In this document: positions 27,201 through 41,587 of the stretch, piece by piece
How the letters are laid out: each line of letters starts with the position of its first letter
Numbering within the stretch: the stretch's first letter is position 1
Assembly: GCA_007922305.1 (NCBI GenBank)
Contig: ML677374.1
Span: forward strand, 10,966,492 to 11,030,491
Origin: Dermatemys mawii
Lineage: Eukaryota > Chordata > Testudines > Dermatemydidae
Direction: 5' to 3'
DNA: 64,000 nucleotides
Made by a program: the position numbers and the translations under genes
Notes under the pieces: model-generated
Database searches by the model: none
The model's input: the letters and a program-made list of their open reading frames with translations, nothing else
Told to the model about the DNA's origin: nothing

Positions 27201-30200
27201 ACAGAAATGAAATATGGAAACTGAGCGACATTGAGAGAACTTTAGGAAGGGCTCAGAAAAGCAGCTTTGCAGATGAAAACTTGTCTGCAGCTTCAAACTT
27301 CTTTTGAATTCTCCAGTATAGCAAAAGAGGGAATCTGAATTGTCAAAACAGAGGATTGGGACGGTCAGGTTCTATCTATTCCATTCTCTGCCACTGAGTC
27401 GCTATGTGAACTAGGGCAAGCAATTTAGAGTAAAATTTTCAAAAGTGTTCGAGTCCCAGTTTCAGAAGTACCAGACTCATTAGTACTTTAGTAGTGTTTT
27501 TTGTGAGCGTAACAGGATAAGATGAAAGTTTATTCCTCCCAGGCTGTGTTTAAAGTAAAGCTGTGGGCTTGCACAGAAGCAGTATTTGCCACTGCGACCT
27601 GAGGTGCCAGAAGCAAATGCCATTAAGCCAGCTTATGGGGAAGTGGATCTAGGGACATGCTGCACTCTGTGATATCTACAAAGTTTAACAACTAGATGGG
27701 GAAACATTCCAGCCATTATGCTTCTCTCTCATTGGCACACAGTCTGTATGCATTGTAATGTATTTCATTGCAGGCTTACATTTTATTTCAAAAAGATTTG
27801 CTTAGGGCCAGCCAGCCAGGGAGAAAAATGCCTACAGCCATTTTTAGAATCAATGGGAAGACATCAGTTTTGGAGACAGTCTGAGATTCTTATAGAAGCT
27901 AGAAATATATTTGAAATTTAAAAAAATGTTCTAATTGGATTGTTAATGGAACAAACTCTTTGACTATCTTGCGTCTTTTAGCGTGTGGCCCGATATCCTC
28001 ATCATTTACCTGCTGACACCAGAGATGTCAACTTTGACAAAGGATCTGTAAAGATGGATTTAAAAGATGTAGATCTGAAGAGACTGTCCTTTGAGATCGA
28101 AAGAGAGAGGTACTGGAACACTCCTAAGATATAAATAAACTAGGGAGTCTTAAGCCGAGAAACTAGAGGTGGAAAATACCTGTTTAGTCTCCTGATGTAT
28201 CCTCCTACCAGAGCAGAATTGTTCCCCACAATACGTATGGGTGAATGCCTGATACAGAAGTAACGGTATCAGCTCTGTAACACGTTAGCTTCTTAGAAAG
28301 AGAAGATATTTTCTTAGCATCTAGCCGTGAAGAGTACAGAGCCCTGGGGTTTATAGGAATACGTTGTCTAAGGCAGTGGTTCTCAAAGTTTTGTACTGGT
28401 GACTCCTTTTACATAGCAAGCCTCTGGGTGTGCCCCCCCTTATAAATTTAAAAACAATTTTTAATATATTTAACACCATTATAAATGCTGGAGGAAAAGT
28501 GAGGTTTGGGGTGGAGGCTGACAGCTGGTGACCCCCCCCCCCCATGTAATAAACTCTCAACCCGCTTAGGGGTCCTGACCCCTAGTTTGAGAACCACAGG
28601 TCTAGGGGCAAAGCACTCTATTCCAATATGAGTATGCAGGAGGATGGAAACAATTGACTAGTGCATTGAGAGGGCTTTCCTTTCTTTTGCCCCATTGTAG
28701 ACTGTGTACTGGATTCAGGGAACCATTATGGTCTTTCCTATATTTCTGTGAAAAGTGGCTTTAAAATCTATCACAAGACAATTCAAAAGTTCCTAAATGT
28801 TACACTTGCTTGCCAACATGCACCTTGGAGACTATCAAGTTGGTTCTGAAGCTATCTTGAATGTTAAAAATGGTTTATAAGCTGCATTCTGGGCAAATGG
28901 ACATGAAGTATTAAGACTCACTCTTTTAAAAAAATTTCCACATGCGCTATATGTTCTACATTAATGATTTCTTCTGAGGATAAACTCCATGAGTCATCTA
29001 ATCTGACTTCCTGTATATCCCAGCCCAGATATCCCCTTATGGAGCCAAGTAACTTCAGCAGTATCTGTATTTGACTGACTGAAAGGTATTAATGTTCTGA
29101 TAGTAAATTAGCTGACAATGCAAGGAGCTAGGACACTTATTTGTATTACCGTCCTGCTTAGAAGCCCCTGCCATGGAAGCCCCTCCATTGTGCTAGGCAA
29201 TGTCCAATCACAGAACAAAAAGATGGTTCCTGCCCCCAAAGAGCTTATGCTCTAAGTAGAAGACAAGAAACGATGTCTGTAGACAGACTTAAGGTCCTAC
29301 CTATACCTGTTGCGGGACCCTCTGATTCTGCACATTTCTCATATAAAGCTGGTTCTCCGACTGTTTAACACCTAACAGAAGATTCTATGTGTGACCACTG
29401 GATTTCTAGCTGAAGGGGAGCAGATTGCTGTATCAGCTGGAAGTAAACATGTCTTCACAGGTTTCCCATGCAGCCCATGGCCTGAGCTTATTTCTCCCTG
29501 TTAAAGAAAACCTCCCGCAGCAAGCCAGACCAAATCTGTAAACTTGCTGCAGGTGCTATCAGCAATTCAGAATGAATGTAATGACAACCAAAGACAAGTC
29601 AGGTCACTCAAAGCTTTCCCTGTAATGAAACAATTGGAGAACATAGGTTCAGGACATTTGGAGCTAGTATCAGAATAAATAAAATACACATCGGCTGAAG
29701 TGAATGACTGTCAATTGAATAATTTCAAGTGTCAAATTAATCTCTGATGTAAGATTAGTGGATTTACACTGGGGTCATTTCCCCACCCAGAAGATTAGAA
29801 TGGCAATTTCTTACAAATTGCCCTTACAAAATAGATGAATGTAAAAACTGCAAAACCCTCCTATAGAGCTACCACTGGCTAATTAGATTCATTTTTTTGG
29901 CTTCTCCTCTCCCTGTGTGGGTTGCAGGTTAGATTACTTAGAAAAGAGCAAAAAATTTGAAGATCGATTGAAAGAGCTGAAGTCAGAAATCCATGCGCTG
30001 AAATTAGAGGAAAAACAAACTGGGCTCTACTCTCACTGGAATGAAGTTCTGGGATCCTTGGATCGTTCAATAGGAAATGTATGTAACCCTAAATACAGGT
30101 GTTATAATAAGAATAACAGATAAGCTTACTCATGCAGTAGAAGTTAAAAATTTTAGAAGGTTTGGTTGACATCCTAAACGAAGGAACAATGGAATCCCTA

Positions 30201-33200
30201 AAATGTTTCTAAAAGCATGTGCTAAACGTATGCTTCGTATCTTGGTACAAAACACACATCCACTATCTATTTATAATAAATGTGAAAATGGAGTCTGGAG
30301 ACATTGAAAGTGGCATTTTCTGATGGAAGCTTTTTATGGGAGGAATCCCCTCAAACGTATAACAGTCAAAAGATTGTGAGCTCCTAGGAAGAGTCCCATA
30401 AAGGCTGAAGGCTGTTGGGCAAAATAAGCTCTTGCAAGCTCATTACAACTATGCCCCATTTAATTTATCAGTCTCTTTCTACTTCATGCTTTCTGTGGCT
30501 ATTTGTTCTTCAGGTGTGATGATATTTCTGTGTGTGGAAGTCAGCTTTTTATGCCAGATTCTAGTGATTCAGCAAACAAACTTTTGAGTCCCTTTCTGGA
30601 CCATTACAACAGTAACAGGACCCCAGCCCTTCTAGATTTCTCCAAACCCAGAAATTTTGTTTGAGTACGTCAACGCCTGGATTGGGGGACAGTGGCCAAT
30701 CTATTGGGAATCGATTTATCGCATCTACACTAGACATGATAAATCGATCCCCAGACGTGCTCCCCGTCGTCTCCTGTACTCCACTTCTGCAAGAGGCGGA
30801 AGCAGAGTCAACGGGGGAGCGGCAACGGTTGACTTGCCACGGTGTAGATGGCTAGGTAAGTCGACCTAAGATACGCTGACTTCAGCTACGCTATTCGTAT
30901 CTTAGGTTGCACACCCCCCCAAACCCCACCATGTAGACCAGGCCTTAGAGTAACACACGAGACAAAAAAGGGAGGTTTGGGTGAGAGAAGGTTCCTATAC
31001 TTTCAGGTCCATGTATTTGATATGCCTTTGGCTTAAGATGAACTGATGTAGTGAAAACACTGTTTCAAATACTCTGTTCTTTAAAGGCTCCCTCATGGAT
31101 GAAAACTTTCGGAGCTGGAGACTTGTTGGATATGAATCTTCAAAAGCCCTTCCCAGCGTATCCATTAAATGCCACAAGCAGCTGGCCATGTACCAACAAG
31201 AATCAATATACAGTGCCTACGGAAAAGTCAACTTTTCATACGAATACCTTGGTTGCCAGCAACGTGGGGACAGGAACTAGAAAGCAGATTATAAAGGTAA
31301 TAGGTTTTATCTGCATTTTCCCAAAATGTGAATGAATTTAGTGCTTGTAAAAGTAGGCATTAATAGCTTGGGCAAGCTTCTTCCACCCAGCTCTGCCAGT
31401 GCCCCTCAATCCCAAACTGTGAAGGACTGCTAGTTAGTCTAGTCCTTGAGTTTCATGCTATTTAAGGCAGCTTCTAAGATGGGCGTCATGGGGGCTAGAA
31501 TGAGACCAACTGACACTATGCCACCTGTAATATGAATGAAAGATAAATCCTGTTAGACAACAAGAGGATTTGTATTCAATAGCTGGTCCGAGACGGAGAT
31601 ACCACAGGACTTTATCTGGCGGGCGGGGGATTGGCTCCTGCTGGATCCGCAGGGTCAGCGCTACGCTCGCCGGGACAGAAGAGGATGCGCTGCTGCTGGT
31701 CTGGGGTTCTGGACGCTGGCTCCTGCGAGCCGGGTCCCAGCCAGCGGCCCCACTCAGCCTGCTGCCGGCCTGGGGTTCTGTCCATCCAAGCAGGCAGCAG
31801 GCTGAGCGAGGCCAGGACCGGCTGGCAGCAGCGTGCCACTGAAAAGCAGCTCACATGCTGCAGGTTGCTGACCCCTGTCCTAATGCAAAGAATATAAGTA
31901 ATTGTTCTATCAGTGTGAAAACTTTTTCACAGGGGAGGATGGGATGGGCAGGAAAAAGTCAAGCTCTTCTGATGTAATTTCCTAAAGGCCACAGCATTGA
32001 TGTCAAAGGCAGGATTAGAGCTAAGGAATTCCTGGCTCCCACTCATATGCTTAAATAGAACTGTAGGGTGGAAATAACTTGTTTGATTTGCACATAGGTT
32101 CAACAACATGACTCGGATGTGATCTACATTTGAAGCATCTCAGCCATTCAGTAATGCTTTCATCAAGAGGTGACTAGGCAGAATTTCAGAGTAATCCATT
32201 TGGCTGCCACAAAAGTAACTTACACAAAACCACTATATACCTTTAGCTAATCAATGATGCCAGCATCAAAACATCTCCTGTAATGAGTGGTGCTGCTCAG
32301 CTTCTACACAGGCAGGATATGCCTGTAGCACTGAAAATTAACAAGCATCTTTCAGACAGTGGCAAACTTGAAATAATATAGGAGCCACATAACATCATTT
32401 TGTGCTTTGTGAGAAAACACTTTAAATTTAAAACGACTTTTATCCTAAAGTGCTTTTTAAACTACAGAGCACCACTGAAATGAGTGAAGAGTAGCAAACC
32501 AGTCTGTGGAACACACTGCGAGGAGAAATCTGGGAAAATTCTTGCTTTTATGAAAAACTCATGCAGAGCAGACAGGACTTTTGTTTTAAGTCTTAGCAGC
32601 TAGTGTGACTCTTCTGAAGCCTGTTTCAGCGTATTTGTTAGCCCAAAGAACATTTTTCACTTCTTATCCCTAAACATAAGACTCTGTCCATATACTTGAC
32701 TTGTATTCTATTGGGAAGTTTAAATCTTAATTCTAAATTTAGGATTGGACAGGATTTTTTGTGGGTCTTAATACATCTATTGTTTTGATGTCTCATGGAG
32801 ATGTGAATGAATCCTTAGTTTGGAAGTGCAAGGCTTCTGTTTCTAGATGGTTTTTGTGATAGTATGGAATACCTTTGCTGTTAACACCTGTAGAAGACTC
32901 AGCATAATTTACTGTCTCAAATTTAAGTACTAGAGACAAAGGACACCTAATGAAATCTGCTAAAGAGGGACTTGTCTCTAAAGACTAGACATGGTATGCA
33001 GCATCTACTTTATCAGTAGAACCAATTTGTACTTGATGTGCATTTTAAATGTGTATATATAACTGAGATCTTATAGACTTCTATGGAAGTAGACAATACA
33101 AAATTGTAGCTAAAATAGGTTGAATGTGCAGGACTGAATAAAAATGGATGTTAATGTTCATAAACACGTAGTCCTATAAGTTAAATCTAAAGCATATTGA

Positions 33201-33225
33201 ATAAAGTTTCAATTCCTTGTACCTG
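9182..33225 (+). CDS. NF2-like: Merlin-like FERM protein (NF2 paralogue), 17 coding exons
   Basis: The joined exons (coding 9195-32133) give 648 codons, against 595 in human merlin. The order is FERM lobes F1-F3 (about residues 12-300), an alpha-helical coiled-coil stretch rich in E/K/R/A (about 300-470) and a C-terminal region (475-648). Merlin-specific signs are the blue-box segment YQMTTDM (169-175) and the PAK/PKA-type site KRLS (Ser510, equivalent to human Ser518). Exon lengths 126, 123, 84, 69, 83, 76, 75, 114, 123, 218 and 128 equal those of human NF2 exons 2-7, 9-12 and 14. Merlin links membrane proteins to cortical signalling and activates the Hippo pathway; the same role here is inferred. 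Divergence from human merlin is spread along the whole protein, more than expected for an NF2 orthologue, so I call a paralogue. The C-terminal two exons are the least certain part. Confidence 0.92.
9285..12316 (+). other. Merlin-like intron 1
   Basis: 3.0 kb. It holds a SINE-like stretch near 9410-9610, the fold-back element at 10235-10511 and a short reversed SINE-like fragment near 12010-12110. Confidence 0.6.
10235..10511 (+). mobile_element. hAT-like fold-back element, 277 bp
   Basis: Flanked by the exact 8-bp repeat tttcagtc (10227-10234 and 10512-10519). Termini AGTGCTTCT and AGAAGCACT are perfect inverted repeats. An internal inverted copy of about 44 bp (10236-10278 against 10345-10388) gives three related arms, all rich in ttcccaaatctggg-like text. 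Confidence 0.7.
12317..12442 (+). CDS. NF2-like: Merlin-like coding exon 2 (FERM F1)
   Basis: 126 nt, phase 0, 42 codons, residues 31-72. It begins [14 protein letters not shown] and contains [10 protein letters not shown], both near-identical to merlin F1. Acceptor ttctag, donor gtattg. Confidence 0.95.
12565..12720 (+). repeat. CR1-type LINE fragment
   Basis: Text such as aaggccagaagagaccattg and gatctactgcataa is typical of CR1-like repeats in reptiles. Confidence 0.55.
12840..12962 (+). CDS. NF2-like: Merlin-like coding exon 3 (FERM F1-F2)
   Basis: 123 nt, phase 0, residues 73-113. It includes FLAKFYPE and ends [11 protein letters not shown], typical of ERM/merlin proteins. Acceptor aaatag, donor gtcagg. 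Confidence 0.95.
12963..17606 (+). other. Merlin-like intron 3
   Basis: 4.6 kb, mainly unique AT-rich sequence with a SINE copy at 13755-13990. No other gene seen. Confidence 0.6.
13755..13990 (+). repeat. tRNA-derived SINE copy
   Basis: gcagtagttgtgagagtaga-type head, then ctcgggcaagttgcttagc, cctccgtttcccc and gtgaggcttaattagt, the usual order in turtle SINEs. Confidence 0.65.
17607..17690 (+). CDS. NF2-like: Merlin-like coding exon 4 (FERM F2)
   Basis: 84 nt, residues 114-141, from [12 protein letters not shown] to [10 protein letters not shown]. Acceptor ctttag, donor gttagt. It follows a 4.6-kb intron. Confidence 0.95.
18671..18739 (+). CDS. NF2-like: Merlin-like coding exon 5 (FERM F2)
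   Basis: 69 nt, residues 142-164, YGDYDP at the start and [12 protein letters not shown] at the end, as in merlin. Acceptor gacag, donor gtaagt. Confidence 0.95.
18982..19064 (+). CDS. NF2-like: Merlin-like coding exon 6 (FERM F2, blue box)
   Basis: 83 nt, residues 165-192 with a split last codon. It carries YQMTTDM, the counterpart of the merlin blue box (YQMTPEM in human), then WYAEHRG. Acceptor ttgtag, donor gtactg. Confidence 0.95.
19655..20166 (+). mobile_element. hAT-like non-autonomous element, 512 bp
   Basis: Ends CAGGGATGGGCAAAC and GTTTGCCCACCCC are inverted repeats. Flanks atcgagcc (19647-19654) and atctagcc (20167-20174) match 7 of 8. It lies in merlin-like intron 6. Confidence 0.85.
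20239..20640 (+). repeat. Interspersed repeat (cttgtggcaccttagagact family)
   Basis: Starts with ggaatacttgtggcacctta, agcataagctttcgtgggct and cacttcatcagatgc, shared with the copy at 42001-42120. It continues to an inverted repeat at its right end. Class not determined. Confidence 0.6.
20554..20638 (+). repeat. 29-bp inverted repeat (hairpin) before exon 7
   Basis: Arms 20554-20582 and 20610-20638 pair in 28 of 29 positions around a 27-nt loop. The hairpin ends 51 nt before the exon 7 acceptor. Confidence 0.9.
20690..20765 (+). CDS. NF2-like: Merlin-like coding exon 7 (FERM F2-F3)
   Basis: 76 nt, residues 192-217. It completes the split Arg codon and reads [18 protein letters not shown], near-identical to merlin. 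A strong inverted repeat lies 51 nt before the acceptor (20554-20638). Confidence 0.95.
20840..21020 (+). repeat. tRNA-derived SINE copy (degraded)
   Basis: Text ggttctgtttttacctctgcc, actgactggccatgtg and taggcttaattacttaatg matches the body of the SINE at 13755. Confidence 0.5.
21284..21421 (+). CDS. NF2-like: Merlin-like coding exon 8 (FERM F3)
   Basis: 138 nt, residues 218-263, one codon longer than human exon 8 (135 nt). It contains [13 protein letters not shown] and [10 protein letters not shown]. Acceptor ttgcag, donor gtagga. The extra codon falls in the F3 entry loop. Confidence 0.94.
21422..23092 (+). other. Merlin-like intron 8
   Basis: 1.7 kb. A degraded SINE lies at 22870-23010; otherwise nothing recognised. 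Confidence 0.5.
23093..23167 (+). CDS. NF2-like: Merlin-like coding exon 9 (FERM F3)
   Basis: 75 nt, residues 264-288, [16 protein letters not shown] to KVNKL. A pyrimidine-rich tract precedes the acceptor; donor gtaagt. Confidence 0.95.
24177..24290 (+). CDS. NF2-like: Merlin-like coding exon 10 (end of FERM)
   Basis: 114 nt, residues 289-326, [17 protein letters not shown] then [15 protein letters not shown], closing the F3 lobe and starting the helical region. Acceptor ttgcag, donor gtaggt. Confidence 0.95.
24747..24869 (+). CDS. NF2-like: Merlin-like coding exon 11 (helical region)
   Basis: 123 nt, residues 327-367, starts [18 protein letters not shown]. Charged heptad-like helix. Acceptor ttccag, donor gtgagc. 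Confidence 0.95.
25823..26040 (+). CDS. NF2-like: Merlin-like coding exon 12 (helical region)
   Basis: 218 nt, residues 368-440 (split codon), the same length as human exon 12. It includes [18 protein letters not shown] and [10 protein letters not shown]. Acceptor tttttag; the donor gttaga is weaker than consensus. Confidence 0.95.
26788..26890 (+). CDS. NF2-like: Merlin-like coding exon 13 (end of helix)
   Basis: 103 nt, residues 440-474, one codon shorter than human exon 13 (106 nt). [18 protein letters not shown] continues the helix; the end KLNYL differs from human KPTYP. Donor gtaagt. Confidence 0.93.
26891..27981 (+). other. Merlin-like intron 13
   Basis: 1.1 kb, with a SINE-like fragment at 27340-27430. 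Nothing else recognised. Confidence 0.5.
27982..28109 (+). CDS. NF2-like: Merlin-like coding exon 14 (linker and PAK-type serine)
   Basis: 128 nt, residues 475-517 (split codon). The first half ([14 protein letters not shown]) does not resemble the proline-rich linker of merlin. The second half, [18 protein letters not shown], matches merlin, with Ser510 at the PAK site. Acceptor ttttag, donor gtactg. Confidence 0.92.
28374..28599 (+). mobile_element. hAT-like MITE, 226 bp
   Basis: Ends CAGTGGTTCTCAAAG and TTTGAGAACCACAG are inverted repeats. Flanks gtctaagg (28366-28373) and gtctaggg (28600-28607) match 7 of 8. Confidence 0.85.
28975..29060 (+). repeat. CR1-type LINE fragment
   Basis: agtcatctaatctgacttcctgtat-type text, as in the copy at 12565. 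Confidence 0.45.
29150..29280 (-). repeat. Amniote SINE-like fragment, reverse orientation
   Basis: gtgctaggcaatgtcc, cagaacaaaaagatggttcc and aaagagcttatgctctaagt are typical of a common amniote SINE tail; a forward copy of the tail lies near 5825-5905. Confidence 0.5.
29928..30078 (+). CDS. NF2-like: Merlin-like coding exon 15 (C-terminal helix)
   Basis: 151 nt against 163 in human, residues 517-567. [19 protein letters not shown] and ALKLEEKQT match the merlin C-terminal helix. The last 20 residues (from [11 protein letters not shown]) do not. It ends in phase 0 at donor gtatgt. Confidence 0.9.
30690..30950 (+). mobile_element. Palindromic DNA element remnant (right part)
   Basis: Contains aatcgatttatcgcatctac, gtcgacctaagatacg and agctacgctattcgtatctt and ends tgtagaccaggcctta. 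Same family as 39996-40283. Confidence 0.6.
31087..31296 (+). CDS. NF2-like: Merlin-like coding exon 16, extra 70 codons not found in merlin
   Basis: A pyrimidine-rich acceptor (gttctttaaag) opens a phase-0 exon of 210 nt, residues 568-637, open throughout and closed by gtaata. It begins [16 protein letters not shown], is rich in Asn, Thr and Ser, and ends [13 protein letters not shown], which weakly resembles the human merlin segment ending SSKHNTIKK. If the donor is not used, the frame runs 13 codons on to a stop at 31335. No function is recognised. Confidence 0.72.
31600..31877 (-). mobile_element. hAT-like element remnant, GC-rich
   Basis: GC-rich insert ending aggttgctgacccctg, a typical hAT terminus; the left end is missing and no target duplication is seen. 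It lies between the last two merlin-like coding exons. Confidence 0.5.
32098..32133 (+). CDS. NF2-like: Candidate last coding exon of merlin-like gene (11 codons plus stop)
   Basis: The acceptor ttgcacatag ends at 32097 after a T-rich tract. In the phase left by exon 16 the sequence reads [11 protein letters not shown] and stops at 32131-32133. About 1.07 kb of unique sequence then leads to AATAAA at 33200. The residues do not match the human merlin C-terminus, so the call rests on phase, acceptor and 3' UTR position. Confidence 0.5.
   Translation, partial: VQQHDSDVIYI
32134..33225 (+). other. NF2-like: Probable 3' UTR of merlin-like gene
   Basis: Mostly unique AT-rich sequence without other coding signs, between the candidate stop codon and a polyadenylation signal. 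The exact cleavage site is not visible. Confidence 0.5.
33200..33205 (+). promoter_or_regulatory. AATAAA polyadenylation signal, merlin-like gene
   Basis: Canonical hexamer followed within 15-30 nt by T/G-rich sequence (ttccttgtacctg), about 1.07 kb past the proposed stop codon. Confidence 0.6.
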
Positions 33226-34959
33226 TCAACTTTAAATGTGTATATCTATTGCTTGGATTTAGCTGTAAAAGCAGAGCCTGAAATACTGGAAATTTTGGCT
33301 CTGAGCACTGACAAAGTAGGTCTGCTATGTGCTCCTTTACTAGTCTTCATCTCTACTTCCTCACTTAACTTACTTATCCTCTAACAGTTAGATGACAGAA
33401 TTATAAATCTCTACGTGTATCTTCTTGAAATGTGAATTGCATCCATATTCAGGCAAACGTTGTGCAAGGAAGTGCAGGTATTACTTCAGCGGTTCTCAAA
33501 CTTTTGAAAACTGTGCCCCATTTTAGCTTCCTCGGTTGCCACGGCGACCCTTGTATGTACACCAAAAAGCCGCCAAATGAATTATTTCCACATTCTGCGG
33601 CTTTTCGGTGGACATGCTAAGTGCTCCCGACTGCAGCCAAACTGAGTGCAAAGCCGCCGAATACGGAAGTAATTCATTGGGCAGCTTTTACATGGCGCCG
33701 GGAGCTCGCAACCCCCTGGAAACCACTCGGCGACCCCCAGTTTGAGAACCGCTGTATTACTTGAAGCAGAGCTGAAAATCAACACAGGTGAGTCATCGTT
33801 AATAAGGTTTATTCTGATACTTGTCAACCATTCTTCCTGGCCCATAAATACTAAACAAACCAACTGTATCTAAATTACAGAAAATCAAAAAGGAACTCCC
33901 TCTACTAGGGAAAAGCCTGAAAAACTCACCCACATCCTAGAGAAGGATTTACAGGAACAGAGCAAGTTTGCAAACTGGACTCTGCTAAATTATTACAACT
34001 TCTCTTTTTCCTGCTACTTCCCAAAACTAAAGCTTTATCACTTACTTCAAAAAGTAAGCTTTATCACTAAAGAAAAACAGCTCTAATCATTATGGATGCA
34101 GTAATGGCTGAAGCTACAGGCAACCCAAAACACTAGACGAGACTAATAAATTGCCCCATTAATCTCAATGGGATATTAGTACTGATTGGTATATTTGGTG
34201 CTCAACCACCTGAAAGATGAGTACAATTAATGGCTTATTGACATGAGGAAATTTGCTTTAACTGTACCACTGGAGTTTGTGTATAGCGACTGTGTCTAGT
34301 GTGTCCATATAAGGAGATAACTTCGATGTTCAAAATGCTTAATGACTAAGGAGGCCATTTCCCATTGACTATCAGTAGGACTTAAACACCATTGCAATTT
34401 AGATACTTCTACATTTATTATGACCTCCCCTGCAATTTGAGCTCTGAAAAACTCAGGCTGTCAGACTAAAGGGCACAAACTCCTGAGGGGCACAGAAAGG
34501 TGTTGCTAGGTACTTATGTGTTAACAGAATCTGTTTGTTGTAGTTATAAACTAAGAACATCTATTATGTATATATTATTCATTTAACAGTTGAAATAATT
34601 AGAGGGACACTTTTTTTTCCAATTTACAGTGTATATTTTACATGTGTCCCATGAATAAAATATAGAAGAATGGGCTCCTTTTACAAAGAGCTAAATTTCT
34701 CTAGCAGTAGCATGTGGCAGTCTAGGTCACACATTTAATGCTGCCATTAAACAAGGTTAATATTATACACAGTAACTGTGTGCACTGTTTTAAGAGTGAC
34801 ACTTCATTTGCCTGTACCTGTTTCTCCTCATATGCAATAAACCTCTCTGGGATATATGCAGCCTTCCACCCAGCCCTAAATTAAAGGGAAAAGGACTTGG
34901 CACACTATATAGCACAGATGAACACTGATATAATCAATACCCACACCAAAACAAAGCTA
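33226..34959. other. Gap between convergent merlin-like and SBDS genes
   Basis: 1.7 kb, AT-rich, with one hAT-like element and no coding exon seen. Either 3' UTR could extend into it. Confidence 0.5.
33487..33754 (+). mobile_element. hAT-like MITE, 268 bp
   Basis: Ends CAGCGGTTCTCAAAC and GTTTGAGAACCGCTG (wobble) are inverted repeats. The 8-bp target duplication tattactt is exact (33479-33486 and 33755-33762), so this copy is fairly young or well kept. Confidence 0.92.
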
Positions 34960-34989
34960 GTGTAGACTTTCATTGCTAAGTCCTATAAC

Positions 34990-34995
34990 TTTATT
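34990..34995 (-). promoter_or_regulatory. Second candidate AATAAA signal, SBDS
   Basis: Another AATAAA on the SBDS strand, 34 nt further downstream than the one at 35024. Confidence 0.4.
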
Positions 34996-35023
34996 CTTAG
35001 TGCAAATTAAACACACGCACCTC

Positions 35024-35029
35024 TTTATT
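35024..35029 (-). promoter_or_regulatory. Candidate AATAAA signal, SBDS
   Basis: TTTATT on the + strand is AATAAA on the SBDS strand, about 150 nt past the stop codon. Confidence 0.4.
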
Positions 35030-35176
35030 AAAAGGCACTTGTTACCCTGACAACGGCAAGGAAACACAGCATGGAAAAATCCCAGATAGAGCTAGTGCCA
35101 GCAATTATTTGGCAGCAATAGGTTGGAAAAACAACTTAATAGTGTTTGCCACAAAACTGAGGTTGGTGGAAGGACT

Positions 35177-41275
<6,099 letters not shown>

Positions 41276-41583
41276 TCAGAGTGGTTGTGGTCGCGAGTGT
41301 GCTGCTTTTCTAGGCAGCGGGAAGAAAAGCCCAGCCCTGAGCTCGGGGTGCAGCTTCCTGTTCCTCAGGAGCCGGCTGGAAAGTGAGGCGGGGAGGGAGG
41401 AACAAAAACACCTCCCAGAATCCCTCTGCAAACAGCATGGCTGCGCCCAGCAGCTCCTGGGGGCTTCTCTCTCCTAGTTAAGTTTCTTACCTCACACGTA
41501 GAAGGGGGGGCTGCAAATTGCCCCATCACGCGCTGGTGTTTCAGGTCTTAACTAGGTCGGCTGCTTGTGCCGACGGTCGTGCC

Positions 41584-41587
41584 ATGG
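41584..41587 (+). CDS. TYW1: TYW1 exon 1, coding part of 4 nt (ATG G)
   Basis: The leader reads gccATGG then the strong donor gtaagt. The single G left over completes GAT with exon 2, giving MDASVDTW against human MDPSADTW. The 5' UTR lies in the CpG-rich block; its start is not visible. Confidence 0.9.

Larger units (their letters stand above)
34960..35176 (-). other. SBDS: Probable SBDS 3' UTR (end approximate)
   Basis: Sequence after the SBDS stop codon up to two candidate polyadenylation signals. The lower border is a guess; a longer UTR reaching below 34600 is possible because the sequence there is unique. Confidence 0.4.

Noticed and set aside
31297..31335. Read-through of exon 16 as the natural end of the merlin-like protein
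   Set aside because: It gives a stop after 13 codons, but no polyadenylation signal follows closely, and a donor plus a phase-matched downstream exon exist. Kept as an alternative only.
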